Counted from the first letter of the stretch, positions 12,300-23,230 are shown. The stretch: DNA of 64,000 nucleotides from Haliotis asinina (GCF_037392515.1 NC_090295.1:17517501-17581500); one strand, 5' to 3'. Made by a program: numbers and translations. Notes: generated by a model from the sequence alone, not told the origin.

Positions 12300-12378
12300 T
12301 GGCTTTTACGCCACTTTTAGAACCGGGCCTTCAGCGTGACGAACGAACGCTTTAGCCATTAGGCTACCCCACCGCACC
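12300..12378 (-). mobile_element. SINE-A with internal deletion
   Basis: The tail (TTTTACGCCACTTTTAG) is joined straight to the head (GGGCCTTCAGCGTGACGAAC then GCTTTAGCCATTAGGCTACC), so the body between them is gone. Confidence 0.75.
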
Positions 12379-12778
12379 AGAGATATTTCAGCAACGCCAT
12401 GCTGGCACATTACTCAATGAGTCTTGGTAATTTCAACCAGTGGTTGAGAGAATGAACAATCGGCAACACGCACTGTCTAGGTGGTCACACATTGTAATTA
12501 TCTATTAGTTCTGAGATTCATGGGATGAAGAAGAGATAAACCAGTGGTTGATATCATGATATATCCTCGACATATAAAATGTTTAACAATTGCCCCTCAT
12601 GGTAGTAGTCATGTTTCATGTCAGGTCCCATGTTAAAAACTTTGGGATTCACATATTTCTTCTCCAAAATATGTCGTGATACCTCAATTTTACACTAGAG
12701 TGTACACCAAAAATCATTTACTGCATTAAAAATGTCTTACTACGTTTTGTAAAACAATTACTTACCTATATAACGTTT

Positions 12779-12798
12779 GTGTGTGTGTGTGTGTGTGT
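12779..12798 (+). repeat. (GT)10 microsatellite
   Basis: Uninterrupted GT dinucleotides. Confidence 0.9.
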
Positions 12799-13587
12799 AA
12801 TAACGTAACATTAGTCTCAATAACCTGCCTTTTTCAACCGATCCGAATTTCCGAGTGAAGGTGAAAATAGGCACCAGAAACAACTCTGGTCACATTGAAT
12901 TCCAGTTCCTTGTTTCTTAAGAAAATCGTATTCACAAACTTTAAACTGCAATAATACCGTGTGCCTATGTCTTATGGTGAGGTTTAGACAGTATGACCTT
13001 AACTAAGACGTCACAGACTGTCCCTGTTTGATGAGGTCGTAAAATGATTTACAATGCACCTGGATCACTAGTTACACCTGTTATGTGGTTTTCACGCTTA
13101 TTCAGTGTAGTTTTGTAACGCACAGTGAGATTGATATAATATCTGTTCCGTACCAGACCGCCAAACGTTTCTAGCGGCAGAGTCTCGTTTTGAGATTTCC
13201 ACGATATCCAGATTTCCGTTTTACGACAGAGCACGTTGTACGAAGTGTTTGTAAGGATCAGAAGGAACGTAGTATATACGAGTGATTAGATGTATACTGA
13301 TGGCTATTTATGTACCCAGTTAAATGAATTAGTCTCAAAATTCTGGACTGGTTATTGTACTAAGTTGCGCAATAGGACGGAACCCTGTCAACAGGTACCG
13401 ACACTGTTGTGTAAGCAATGTTTTAACTTGGTCCCATCTGGGATTTAAATCCAGACTCACTGGCAGTTTCTGCATCTCGTTTCATGTCCTCTGTTATGTT
13501 CAGCCTGTCTGTGTTCGTGATGACTTCCTACGGAGTGAGTAAGCAATATTTGTGGCCGCTTTTATTCTTATTCCAACAATGTCACTG
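12799..13587. other. No feature recognised
   Basis: No gene, RNA gene or repeat of known type seen. Confidence 0.4.
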
Positions 13588-13702
13588 CAGGTGAAGCGGA
13601 AATGGGCTTCACACAATACACAAAAGTGAGGAATCGAACCCTGATCTTCCGCGTGACGAGCACGACGCGCGAACGCTTTAAGTACTGGGCTACACCGCCG
13701 CC
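13588..13702 (-). mobile_element. SINE-A head and body
   Basis: GAAATGGGCTTCACACAATA, then GAGGAATCGAACCCTGATC and CGCGAACGCTTTAAGTACTG. The 3' tail is absent. Confidence 0.8.
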
Positions 13703-14875
13703 ATTGATAATTTCAACTAATATCTCGCGTTTCCTGACAGTAAAAGATAACAACGAGTTGTGCAGTTCCTCACAGGGCACTGGGTCAGAGAGATTCAGTT
13801 GGTTAGGATTTCCGATTGCTCTATATAGTAGGTCACTGATAAAATAGTTTCCGAAAGTACCAAGCAATAAAATATATAGACAAAATAAAATCGTCATGAA
13901 ATAGGAGATTGTCCCATTAAAAACCGGACCCCGTGGTGACAGGGTCTACAATGGGTCCCCAGACCACTACAGTTGGTCGTAAGAAGCAGCCATCATTTGG
14001 ATCAGGCTGTCAGGCTAAAATTCTGGTTCACTATTTAAAGGTTCATGGTTGACAGCGCCGTAATTAACACACTGATCTGCCTGGACCTGAATGCAGACAT
14101 CGGTCTGGTTCCTGGTGTCTGGTGCGCTGCGCTTTGCAGACAATGGAAACCAGACCGACTGTCGCATCTACAAACGTACAAACAAAACACGATTAAATTA
14201 TGAAAATCTGTGTAGCAAATTCCCACAGACTGCTACGTGAAATAAAATGAAAAACAAATAAATAAAAATGAAAACTGGACCTTTTCCTTTGCAAAGAAAG
14301 AAATGTAACACTACATTCATCGTTTACTTGAAGTTGGTTTGGGCGTCTGTTTCATATGAGGAAATTCCTGCAGTCTGCGTTCCAAACATACCATATTTCA
14401 TCTTTTCAGGACCGAGGTTGGGGAGCCTCGTTTTGAAATAAGCGCCCGCCTCACACAATTATTTTCGCATTCTTGGTTTAGTGTCCTGTAGTTTGGATCA
14501 AATAACATGTGGCTTAATACACACTTGCGCTCCTTGGGAAACACATAAACGCAACACTCAGGAATATATGGGATATGACATTAACCGCATGTACCTCAGG
14601 CAAACTGGAGCGCAAATAGGGTTGCGTAACAGAGAGAAAAACGCAGGCAAATTGGAAGACTGGTCAGTTTCCTCCCTGCTACATAGCTGCTGTTTCAGCG
14701 TGTAGCAATATTCTGACACTCTGTCTAATGCTTTTGTAAAATCGTCCTCAAGAGTAATTAGAACTCATCTTGCACTGTTCTTGGGGAACAAAACCACAGG
14801 CAGGATCGTCGCTGTTATCTAGATGATGCGTTTTAAAGCAAAATTCACTCACTGACTCATTCCTCTGCGATCCAA
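13703..14875. other. No feature recognised
   Basis: Low coding potential throughout. AGACTGGTCAGTTT near 14669 is shared with the loop region of the hairpin element at 31318-31426 and may be a decayed relative. Confidence 0.35.
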
Positions 14876-15298
14876 AGGGGTTGGGTAGACTTGTGGTTAA
14901 AGCGTTCACTCGTCACGCCGAGGACCCGGGTTCGTGTCCCCGCAGGGGTACAATATGTGAAACCTATTTCTGGCCCTGATTTCTCGAAACAAACTTAAGT
15001 CTCAGTTTTGACTTGAGTTTGTACTCAAACCCATTTCCTAGAATGAACTGAAATCAATATCTAACTCAAACACACGATACACTTTTAGTTTGGTTGATAG
15101 ATCAATTAAGTATGTATTGAGTTTTGTATTTTATAAAGGCAGCTGAGTTAAGCTTCAGCTGTTTCATTTTGTCGAGCTCAGCTCGAGCTTTAAAATTTAA
15201 GTAAAACTTAAGTTTATTTCGAGCAATCGGGACCTGGTGTGACCCGATGTGATATTGCTTAAAGCGGCATGAAACTAAAACCACACACTCACTCACTT
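14876..15298 (+). mobile_element. SINE-A split by a foldback element
   Basis: 14876-14973 is the tRNA-like head and first body part: GTGGTTAAAGCGTTCACTCG, ACCCGGGTTCG, ending CTATTTCTGG. The SINE resumes at 15234 with CTGGTGTGACCCGATGTGAT and ends at ACTCACTCAC. Removing 14974-15233 and one CTGG restores a normal SINE-A body. Confidence 0.85.
14974..15233. mobile_element. Foldback element nested in SINE-A
   Basis: The ends are inverted repeats about 26 bp long: left CCTGATTTCTCGAAACAAAC then TTAAGT; the right end read in reverse gives CCCGATTGCTCGAAATAAAC then TTAAGT. The flanking CTGG (14970-14973 and 15234-15237) is a likely 4-bp target duplication. The interior has further palindromes such as TCGAGCTCAGCTCGAGC and no coding capacity. 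Confidence 0.75.
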
Positions 15299-15472
15299 CA
15301 GGTTCGCGGGTGCTGTTTAATTCAGAAATCCCGCCCTGTTTGTTACCGGAGTGGCCTGGTTCCCTGTACCTGGGTGCCTGGTGTTCGCGCTTCAAATTAT
15401 CTATATTTCAGACTTTCAGGCGAAGTGTCCCTTTAATAAATTTACTGTTTCCAAGTTGTTTAATGCCACACT

Positions 15473-15746
15473 GGACCCGTGAAGGTTCCGGGGTAGAATA
15501 GGCCTTCAGCAACACATGCTTGCCATAGAAAGCGACTATGATTATCGTAATAGGCGACAAACGGGATCGGGTGGTCAGGCTAGCTGACTTGGTTGACACA
15601 TGTCATCGGTTCCCTTTTGCGCAGATCGATGCTCATGTTGTTGATGACTGGATTGTCTGGTCCAGACTCGATTATTTACAGACCGCCGCTATATAGCTGA
15701 AATATTACTGAGTGCGGCGTAAAACTAAACTCACTCACTTACTCAC
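15473..15746 (+). mobile_element. SINE-B, full length, inserted into an older SINE-B
   Basis: Complete copy from GACCCGTGAAGGTTCCGGGG to the ACTCACTCACTTACTCAC tail. It is flanked by a perfect 14-bp duplication TTTAATGCCACACT (15459-15472 and 15747-15760). The duplicated site is the ATGCCACACTCAG part of an antisense SINE-B tail. Confidence 0.93.
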
Positions 15747-15970
15747 TTTAATGCCACACTCAGGAATAATCATGGCGACGGTCTGTAATCAATCGTGTCT
15801 GGGCCAGACAATTCAGTGACGGGTATCATCGGCACCGGTCTATACGCATTGTGACACACTGAATAGCACTTATCAAAGTCAGCGACTACGACCATTCGAA
15901 CTCACTATTCGCCTCTTACGACAAGCGTGGTCCCTGAAGCCAGACTCTAATCCGGCTCTACGTGGTGCTA
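15747..15970 (-). mobile_element. Older SINE-B, insertion target of its neighbour
   Basis: From CCACACTCAGGAATAATCAT through CTGTAATCAATCGTGTCTGG to CGCCTCTTACGACAAGCG. Much more diverged than the copy at 15473-15746, as expected if it was there first. Confidence 0.8.
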
Positions 15971-16027
15971 TATCTGTCCAGTGGTCTATAGATACACATA
16001 GTCCGCCGTTAAACATCTTTCCATACT

Positions 16028-16084
16028 CACTCTTTTAGTCATTCACTCACTCACTCACTCACTCACTCACTCACTCACTCACTC
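16028..16084 (+). repeat. (ACTC)n microsatellite
   Basis: About 12 uninterrupted ACTC units. It matches the SINE tail motif and probably grew from one. Confidence 0.9.
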
Positions 16085-16085
16085 A

Positions 16086-16285
16086 GTTGTGAGAGGCTAC
16101 AAACGCGATTGGGACTGAGGCTTGCTGACTTAGTCGACACACGCCATCTTTTCCCAAATGCGTAGATTGATGCTCATGTTTTTTATCACAGGATTGTCTG
16201 GTCCAGACTCGATAATTTTCAGACCATATACAGGCCATATAGCTGAAATACTTCTGAATGCAGCGTTAAATAACGGCAACAAAAA
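16086..16285 (+). mobile_element. SINE-B, 5' truncated, with AACC tail array
   Basis: GTGAGAGGCTACAAACGCG then GACTGAGGCTTGCTGACTTA, and so on to ATATAGCTGAAATACTTCTG. It is followed by an (AACC)n run at 16288-16324 instead of ACTC. Confidence 0.82.
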
Positions 16286-16399
16286 CAACCAACCAACCAA
16301 CCAATCAACCAACCAACCACCTCACTCACTCACACTGAAACTGACGATCGATTTACTCAAAGCCCAAGTATTCACGTTACATTATCTGACGAAGAGTTT

Positions 16400-16839
16400 C
16401 AGCTGAGACACAATTTCCGGGCGTTATTTTATTCCCTACTTTCCAATATTACTGTTACTTTTGCTTGAACTTTAAGATGTGTAGCAGTGACAGGGGCTAT
16501 AGTTTCCTGTGGGTAAGTTAAACGTATATTTGACCAGGGTTAAACAGAGCGGAATGATTGGCCGGTATACAACAGGTGTATAAAGTGAAATATTGTTGTA
16601 GCACTTGTCAACAACATAACACAACACAGTGTGTAGTACGCTATAAATGTTAGTCAAGGAGGGCGTCAACTAGGTGTGATATACACTGATAATACATGGC
16701 GATACTATCGATCCTTAAGCATGGCTCTGGTTTATACATATCCAGGCCAAATTCATGAGCAGTGTGGCCCCGTCGAGTTTGTCTATACGTACTGTGAAAT
16801 CACATACTCAAACGGATATTTGTCATTAAGGAATCACCT
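16400..16839. other. No feature recognised
   Basis: Short frames only. Confidence 0.4.
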
Positions 16840-17335
16840 ATAACGGACATCCAACAAATGGATTCGTATCTAAGTCAATCATTCTATAATCATCGAACCG
16901 CCAGCAAATGGACATTTATCAAACTGGAATCATCTCTGAAACGGACATCGAACATTATGGAATTATTTCTAAAACGACATCGATTATCATGGAATCGTCT
17001 CTAAAACGGACATCGATTATTTTGGAATTATCTTCAAGAAGGACGTATATTGTCACGGAATTATGCGGGTATCCCCCTTCTTTCGAAACGGACATGTATA
17101 AAAATAGATTCACCTCTAAAACGGGCATTCATCGAAATGGAATCATCTCTAATACGGACATCGATCATTATGGACTCATCGGTAAAACGGACATCGAAGA
17201 TAATGGATTCATCTCCAAAGCGGACATCGACCATTATGGAATCGTCTCTAAAACGGACATCGACTTTTTTGGAATCATCTTTAAGACACGCATATATTGT
17301 CAAGGAATTATGCGGGTGTCCGCCATCTTTCGTAA
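16840..17335. repeat. 33-bp tandem repeat in a higher-order arrangement
   Basis: The basic unit holds AAACGGACATCGAT and TATGGAATCATCTCTA and recurs at about 33 bp. A longer block ending TTATGCGGGTATCC(C) appears at 17061 and again at 17308, 247 bp apart, so a group of units was duplicated as one. Since 33 is a multiple of three, several frames stay open (159 codons on plus, 95 on minus). The repeated residues (SKTDI..YGII) suggest no known protein. Confidence 0.88.
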
Positions 17336-17425
17336 TGTTAGTGAACATAAGGGGTATTTTGTACAGACAACATATAAACTAGAATGAAATCTCCATAACG
17401 AACATAAGGTCAAAGAAACATACGG

Positions 17426-17732
17426 GACGGTGGGGGTGTTTAAAGCGTTCGCTCGTCATGCTGAAATCCCGGGTTCGATACCCCACATTGTTACAACGTG
17501 TGAAGCCCATTTCTGGTTGCCATAACATGCGACTGTGCTTGTCGTAAGAGGCGACTAAGGGGATCGGGTGGTCAGGCTCACTAACTTGGTTGACACATCA
17601 TCGGTTCCCAATTGCGCAGATCGATTCTCATGTTGTTGATCACTGGATTGTCTGGTCCAGACTCGATTATTCACAGACGTATAGCTGGACTATTGCTGAG
17701 TGCGGCGTAAAACTAAACTCGCTCACTCACTC
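17426..17732 (+). mobile_element. SINE-A/SINE-B chimera
   Basis: 17426-17525 is a SINE-A head and early body (TTTAAAGCGTTCGCTCGTCA, CCCGGGTTCGATACCCC, GAAGCCCATTTCTGG). It runs directly into SINE-B from the GCGACTGTGCTTGTCGTAAG motif to the tail. No tail or target duplication separates the parts. Confidence 0.8.
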
Positions 17733-17916
17733 ACCCATTTCTGATATTGTTGGAATTTTCTTCACATGCACAGAAATCCATGTGACATAAATTGTGCAAA
17801 GAATTTCTGCAACAACAGAAAGGATCCTCTCTTACTTTTATCCACTTCAAAAGAATCTCTAATGCCGACAATAACAAACGACTATATCAAGAAACCTATA
17901 TTTTATATAAATCTCC

Positions 17917-18055
17917 AGGTAGTCTAGTGGTTAATGCTTCTCTCGTCGAGGACCCTGGTTCGATTACCCACATGGATACAATCCCCATTTCTGGTGTCCC
18001 CCGCCGCGATACTGCTGAAGTAGTTGATAAAGCGGCGTAAAACTATCTCATTCAC
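17917..18055 (+). mobile_element. SINE-A, full length, diverged
   Basis: TAGTCTAGTGGTTAATGCTT, CCCTGGTTCGATTACCC, ATTTCTGGTGTCCCCC and GCGGCGTAAAACTA are all present in order. Confidence 0.88.
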
Positions 18056-18191
18056 CAGAAAAACGCTGTTTATAAAACGTTTAAATCAGAGTCATGTATA
18101 TTTTTTATTCTTGTTGAACGTCATGATCAACGGTTGATGGGGTACCATAGGTCCTCTCTGACAGGTGAAGGTTGTCAATGATATAACAAGG

Positions 18192-18345
18192 GCAGTGATG
18201 TAGCCTAGTGGTTAAAGCGTTCGCTCGTCACGCTGAAGACCCAGGTTCGATTCCCCGTCGGTAAACTGAGTGAAGCCCATTTTCTGTTCCGTGATATTGC
18301 TGGAATATTGCTAAAAGTGGCGTAAAACTCACTCACTTACTGAGT
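18192..18345 (+). mobile_element. SINE-A, full length
   Basis: GTAGCCTAGTGGTTAAAGCG, CCCAGGTTCGATTCCCC, GTGATATTGCTGGAATATTG and GTGGCGTAAAACTCACTCAC in order. Confidence 0.92.
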
Positions 18346-18686
18346 GATGTAGCAGCTTATCAAATAAAATCAAATAAAAATCCACGATGGCTGTCTGATC
18401 TTCAATGGCCGACACATCTGAGACGCACAGGGTACACTTGGCACATTTCCAGAGGTATGTCAACGAGACAAGGAGGTGTAACAGGCGGGACGGACATTTG
18501 TGGACAGACATATCAGTTTCATGTTTCTTACTCATGGATAAATATATCGCCCAGTCATCACGTATTTGTACTGACATGTTTGGGCAGTTGCGAAGGAATG
18601 GACAAACAATTGATATAACTACCATATTTTAAGTGCTTATGACAACTTTAATAATAGTGAAAGGCCCATCCGGTTCTCACAGATTT

Positions 18687-19165
18687 CAGACCCGTGCCAG
18701 TTATATTCGTACACTTGACGTAATTTCCATAGACTTGCATTTTATTTCAGTGAAGCATAAATAATTTTCATGAAGTGAGTTTGGGGTGGATCGTTGTAAA
18801 ATTTGATAGCCAAATGTGAAATCATGTCTGCACTGCATACATAAATTCAGTTCAGTTTTCCGACCAGAATTTAGCTAATGACATCAACATACGTATGGAT
18901 CCTCAAGGCACAATCCTATAGGCCGCCATGTCAAAGGAATTATCGGCGCTGTGCATATATTGCTCAACTCGTTGTCATTAGACAAATAAACAACGGAAAA
19001 TTAAACGGAAATTATATGATTGTATAGGTAAGCTGATTCCTCACAAATGTGTAAAATTTGACTTTGTTCTTACGAAAATTCATGATTTTTTTTATGCTAC
19101 ACTAAATGAATATGTCAGTTCATGGAAATAACGACAAGTGTCCGAACATAAGCGGCACGGGTCTG
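18687..19165. mobile_element. 479-bp element with long terminal inverted repeats
   Basis: Begins CAGACCCGTGCC and ends GGCACGGGTCTG. The inverted similarity continues inward for roughly 115 bp at each end: blocks such as ACACTTG, ATTTCCAT, GAAGCATAAA/TAGCATAAAA and AAAATTTGA occur in matching order on opposite strands. No coding sequence. The superfamily is not assigned because no clear target duplication is visible. Confidence 0.75.
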
Positions 19166-19803
19166 TTGCAGCTGATTTGACATCCAAGCTTTAAATGGAC
19201 ATGAGAAGTCATATCCTTGCGTTCAAATCAAAGCATTGGCAGATCCAGGGACAAAGCCAGACATGCATCCACGGAAGAAAGAGATAGTTTGTCCTTGACA
19301 TTTTTTCATTTCATTGAAACACGACTGTGAGACCCATTCAGGTCAAGTTATCTGAGAAATAGTTGTGATTTCTGCCAATCAGCTGCAGGGCTTGGGGATT
19401 TATAGTCCTGTATAGAATGTTTCGGGATCAACAAGCCCGGGCAGTGCTCGAAGAAGATATTTTACGTGCGCTTTGACACTGCGCAAGAACACTTGACACA
19501 AAGTTGCTTCCTTCCTTTCACTTATCTTGAAGGTTTCGGTGGATCCTTAGGTCGACCTTTCTTCAGTAACCTATCTTTACAAACAAAGCTGCAACGACGT
19601 CAGCACAAACACCAACGTTTAGATATGATCATACACGTGCATTTGTTTGTTTTGTTCGTTGGATAGTAACTTCACCCTGGTTAAGTTTCCAAGTTTGACA
19701 GCACCAACCTGTTTTTATTGCCCTTGTGGTCTTAGATCGGCATCAGTTATGGCAACCCTTAAACATGAAACTGACAAAGTTTATTTCAACAACTTTTTCA
19801 AAG
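19166..19803. other. No feature recognised
   Basis: No domain, RNA gene or classified repeat seen. Confidence 0.4.
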
Positions 19804-19992
19804 CGTGAGTGAGTTTAGTTTCATCTCTCACTCAGCAATATTCCCATAATAGAGTCTGGACAAGACAATCCTGTGATCAACAGAAAGATCACTGACCTAC
19901 ACAACTGGGGTATGATGGTAGTGTCAACGAAGTCAGGGCCTGTGACCATCCTCCCGTTAGTCGTCTTTTACCACAAACATGGGTCGCTGAAG
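19804..19992 (-). mobile_element. SINE-B, old copy
   Basis: GAGTGAGTTTAGTTTCATC (tail), then CACTCAGCAATATTCCCATA, AGAGTCTGGACAAGACAATC and CCCGTTAGTCGTCTTTTACC. The piece around the ATAT-GCTGG box is deleted. Confidence 0.8.
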
Positions 19993-20024
19993 ATCTTTCA
20001 CAAAGTACTCAGGTGATGGTAAGT

Positions 20025-20077
20025 CACTAAGGTAACCTTAGTGCAATGTTAAAGAATGTGAGTTAAGGTTAACCTTA
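20025..20077. repeat. Pair of TAAGGT-AACCTTA palindromes
   Basis: CACTAAGGTAACCTTAGTG (20025-20043, nine complementary bases around one centre) and TAAGGTTAACCTTA (20064-20077), 21 bp apart. Probably the remnant of a foldback element that ends near 20100. Confidence 0.5.
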
Positions 20078-20749
20078 GTAAAGGTTGTTTCATGAAATGC
20101 ACCACTGTTCTAGCCGGAACCTGCACAGTTACCTTCATAAGTCTGATTCCACACTATTGCAAACTCTCTTCCTGTGAAATATGTAAGTCAGACAATTAAT
20201 GCTTGCTCTTATTGCACTGGAACAATGTCTCAGCTTCAAACGACACTTATAAAACATCTGGACTCAAAATAAAGTTGCATTCGACCTGTTTATAGTTGTA
20301 AGTCATCACTCAGGGCTTTCCAAATAAATACAATACTAAGGTCGTGTATGTTGTAGGTATAGCACCTGAATATATCTGCTTATTAACGGAAAGTCACGGC
20401 AGTAAAAACCTAAATCCCACATGTAAATTAGAAAGTTAAAGTTTTGACAATGTGTTTGTGACCTCGCATTGTGCGTAAGAACAGACCCCATATACATGTA
20501 CTTCCCATTACTTGTTTCATACTTATTCTGCCCCAAATTGCTGGCTCATGACCTCTTTAGTTCTTAGCTATCATAAAACAGGAAATCTGGTGAGAAAGTT
20601 TTAAAAGTTCTAGCATCACAGCTAACGAAAACACTCAAGTGGACACAGAACATTCAAAACAACAAACATTTAAGACCCAAGAAAACCAAGTTTGTGATAT
20701 TTCTGGTAACATAGTTGACTCGATGGAAACACTTGTAACCATTGGTAAT

Positions 20750-21240
20750 AACGCCAGTACCCAAATTTTAAAGGTCACATATACTCTAATAGGGTACAAA
20801 TGCAAAATCACTTGCTGACATCGTTACAAATGAAACCCTGTCATTAAAACTGCTCATTTCGATCTTTAATTACCTTAAATCGACCTTTTTGTCAACAGTG
20901 CACAATTCTCAGCCGCAAACGAAATTTCAACCAATCAGAGCGGCGCCTCTCCGTGACGTAATAGTGGGTATAGAAATGAGGGTCTGTGCAGTATTCATCT
21001 ACATTTCAGGGGTTAAACTATTTCGTTTACAGGTTTGTACAAACCTGAAATCGGGAAAACTGTTGAGAAATATGAAAGCTATATGTTCTCACAATCTGCT
21101 ATCATTTAGTTTTGTCTCCTGCTTTGCCTAGTTTTCGAGTTACAACCCTTGTTTTCATAGATTCTGTCAAAATTACTTGGTGTCACTAGGTTGTAATCCG
21201 TGTTAGGTGGTATAAACCTACACGTTATTTGTTATCATTC
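20750..21240 (+). promoter_or_regulatory. CCAAT/CRE-containing promoter-like patch
   Basis: AACCAATCAGAGCGGCGCC followed by CTCTCCGTGACGTAA (about 20930-20960) places a CCAAT box, a GC-rich box and a CRE half-site within 35 bp. No gene can be attached on either strand, and the surrounding text may be part of a dispersed element, so function is uncertain. Confidence 0.25.
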
Positions 21241-22117
21241 ACTTGATTCTCAGTTAGTAAATTTATAACAGGTATAATTAGTGGTAACGCCACTTAGATT
21301 ACCCGACAAAGGCCCCCATTTGGAATTTCTTTTGTCTGGATCTATCAAAGGATTAACCGATAACACGCTGATTGATTAATTAGTTTTATGGGGATTTAAA
21401 TGGAGGATTTGTCAAAAGGTAGCGTTTACGTATGTACATTTACTAATCTATTCTGAATACACTCTGTCGTGTGTGTGTCTCTGTAAAACAACACCCTTCT
21501 TTCAAAAGATTGACCACCAATACATTGATTGCTCATTATTGGCTTACTAAATAACTTTTTAACAAGAATGACGCACATTATGCAATTAGTTGCCAGGTGT
21601 GGTATCTCGGGTAACCAATGAAACTATACAGCAATGTGAAAAACCTGAAACGATACATCACGTTTTCGTATATTAAACTGTTAAAAGACACATCACTTGG
21701 GAAATCTGCAGATGAATTATATATCACTTGTTTTTGTGGATATTGATGGATACATTCCTCGAAGAAGGTAATAGCCTGACATTGTTTTTATAACTTAAAT
21801 TTTAATATTTTAATTTTTGTTTTTAATAAGTTGTCGTAGCTTTCAACAGAATCATTGTTTTCGTCGTTAAGTGTAATAATGCAGACAACATACACTAGGG
21901 CGTGCGTACGAATTATGATTCATACAGGAAAACTATGAAATGTCTACATATTACATTCGTGTTATACATTCGCAAATGCGTACAAGTATGATTATAAAGT
22001 AATTTGGATTATGAGACCAAGTATAAAGACGTTATTTGACAAGTGTCTACATACTGGTGAGTGAACGTTACAAACTAAGTAAATTTAGCAAGTGAAGAAA
22101 TTTATCGCGCAGTATTT
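21241..22117. other. No feature recognised
   Basis: AT-rich; no open frame of note. Confidence 0.4.
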
Positions 22118-22945
22118 TCACTTCGACCCCGACCTCGCATAGGTTATGTTACAGGTTGTGTCATGCAAACTCCTTTTGGTAATGACTCAAATACATATTT
22201 ATGTAGTTTTGATTTTCTAACTTACCATACATAATCTCATTAATTCAAATGGATTTGACTACACGATTTTCAAAAATGGCGGCACCCTGTCTTGGGATGA
22301 ATGGTATTTAAGTTTGTTTTCACCGACTTACAAAAGGACAATTATTTTCTACCGGTAGTAAAATATGTATTTTTTTTATGGACAATAGGATTTTGCATGA
22401 CATTGCTTATAACATAACAATTTCACTCTTGGAAGTGAGGTGGAGGTTAATATAACATTGCTTGCAATATAAATGTCATTTCGACCCCCACCTTGTTTCC
22501 TTGGAAGAAGTCCTTATGTTAAGAGTTGTGTCATGCAAACTCCTTTTGGTCATGATTCAAATGCATATTTAACTACCAGTAAAAGTTGTTTTGATTTTCT
22601 AACTTGATGAGAACAAATCGTAATCTCAATAATTCTAACGGACTTTAGCCCGTGACTTCACGATCTTCAAAAATGGCGGCGCCCTGTGTGAGGATGAATG
22701 CTATTTAAGTTTGTTTTCACCGACTTACAAAATCAAAATTACTTTCTAGTGGTAGTAAAATATGTATTTTATTGATGGGCATTAGGATTTTACATGACAT
22801 TGCTTATAACATAACAATTTCACTCTTGGAATCGGTCAATATAAGGGGTCAATATAATATTACTTACCATAATATTGTCACTTCGACCACATCCTCGTTT
22901 CCGAGGAAGAAAGCGTTATATCCATGCAAAATCCTTTTGGTCAGC
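22118..22945. repeat. Large tandem duplication, about 360-400 bp, two copies plus start of a third
   Basis: Shared blocks in order: CACTTCGACC...CCTCG; CATGCAAACTCCTTTTGGT; GTTTTGATTTTCTAACTT; TTCAAAAATGGCGGC; TTTAAGTTTGTTTTCACCGA; ACATTGCTTATAACATAACA. First occurrences fall near 22119, second near 22477, third start near 22875. Copies differ by small insertions, so the duplication is old. Confidence 0.88.
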
Positions 22946-23230
22946 AGTGTGTCGTAAGCAGTCTTTATTTTATGAACTCGATGAAACTTGAACTCCATTT
23001 TCTATCTTGGAAGCGTGGTAGGGGCGAACCATCCGATTTAGTATGCACCACAGGCTTCCACAAAGCTCACTTCACACACACTAACAACCAATTTAAGCAC
23101 AAACTACGGAGTCTGGTGGAGCATAGTGACACCATCACCCGAACCGAAGGAACAATTGACGTCAACACAACAATTCGACATGTCTTTGGTGACGTCATGA
23201 AATCAGCAAAATGACGAGCTTCTTACACAT
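22946..23230 (+). promoter_or_regulatory. Region with two perfect CRE palindromes
   Basis: TGACGTCA occurs at 23157-23164 and 23190-23197, 33 bp apart, with a further GACGTCAC at 23266-23273. The 96-codon plus-strand frame over this region has no recognised domain. Regulatory function is inferred from motifs alone. Confidence 0.3.

Noticed and set aside
16908-17387. 159-codon plus frame with repeated TDI-YGII motifs
   Set aside because: Explained by a 33-bp tandem repeat that is open in several frames on both strands.
22924-23214. 96-codon plus frame over the CRE sites
   Set aside because: Starts inside the tandem duplication and matches no domain.
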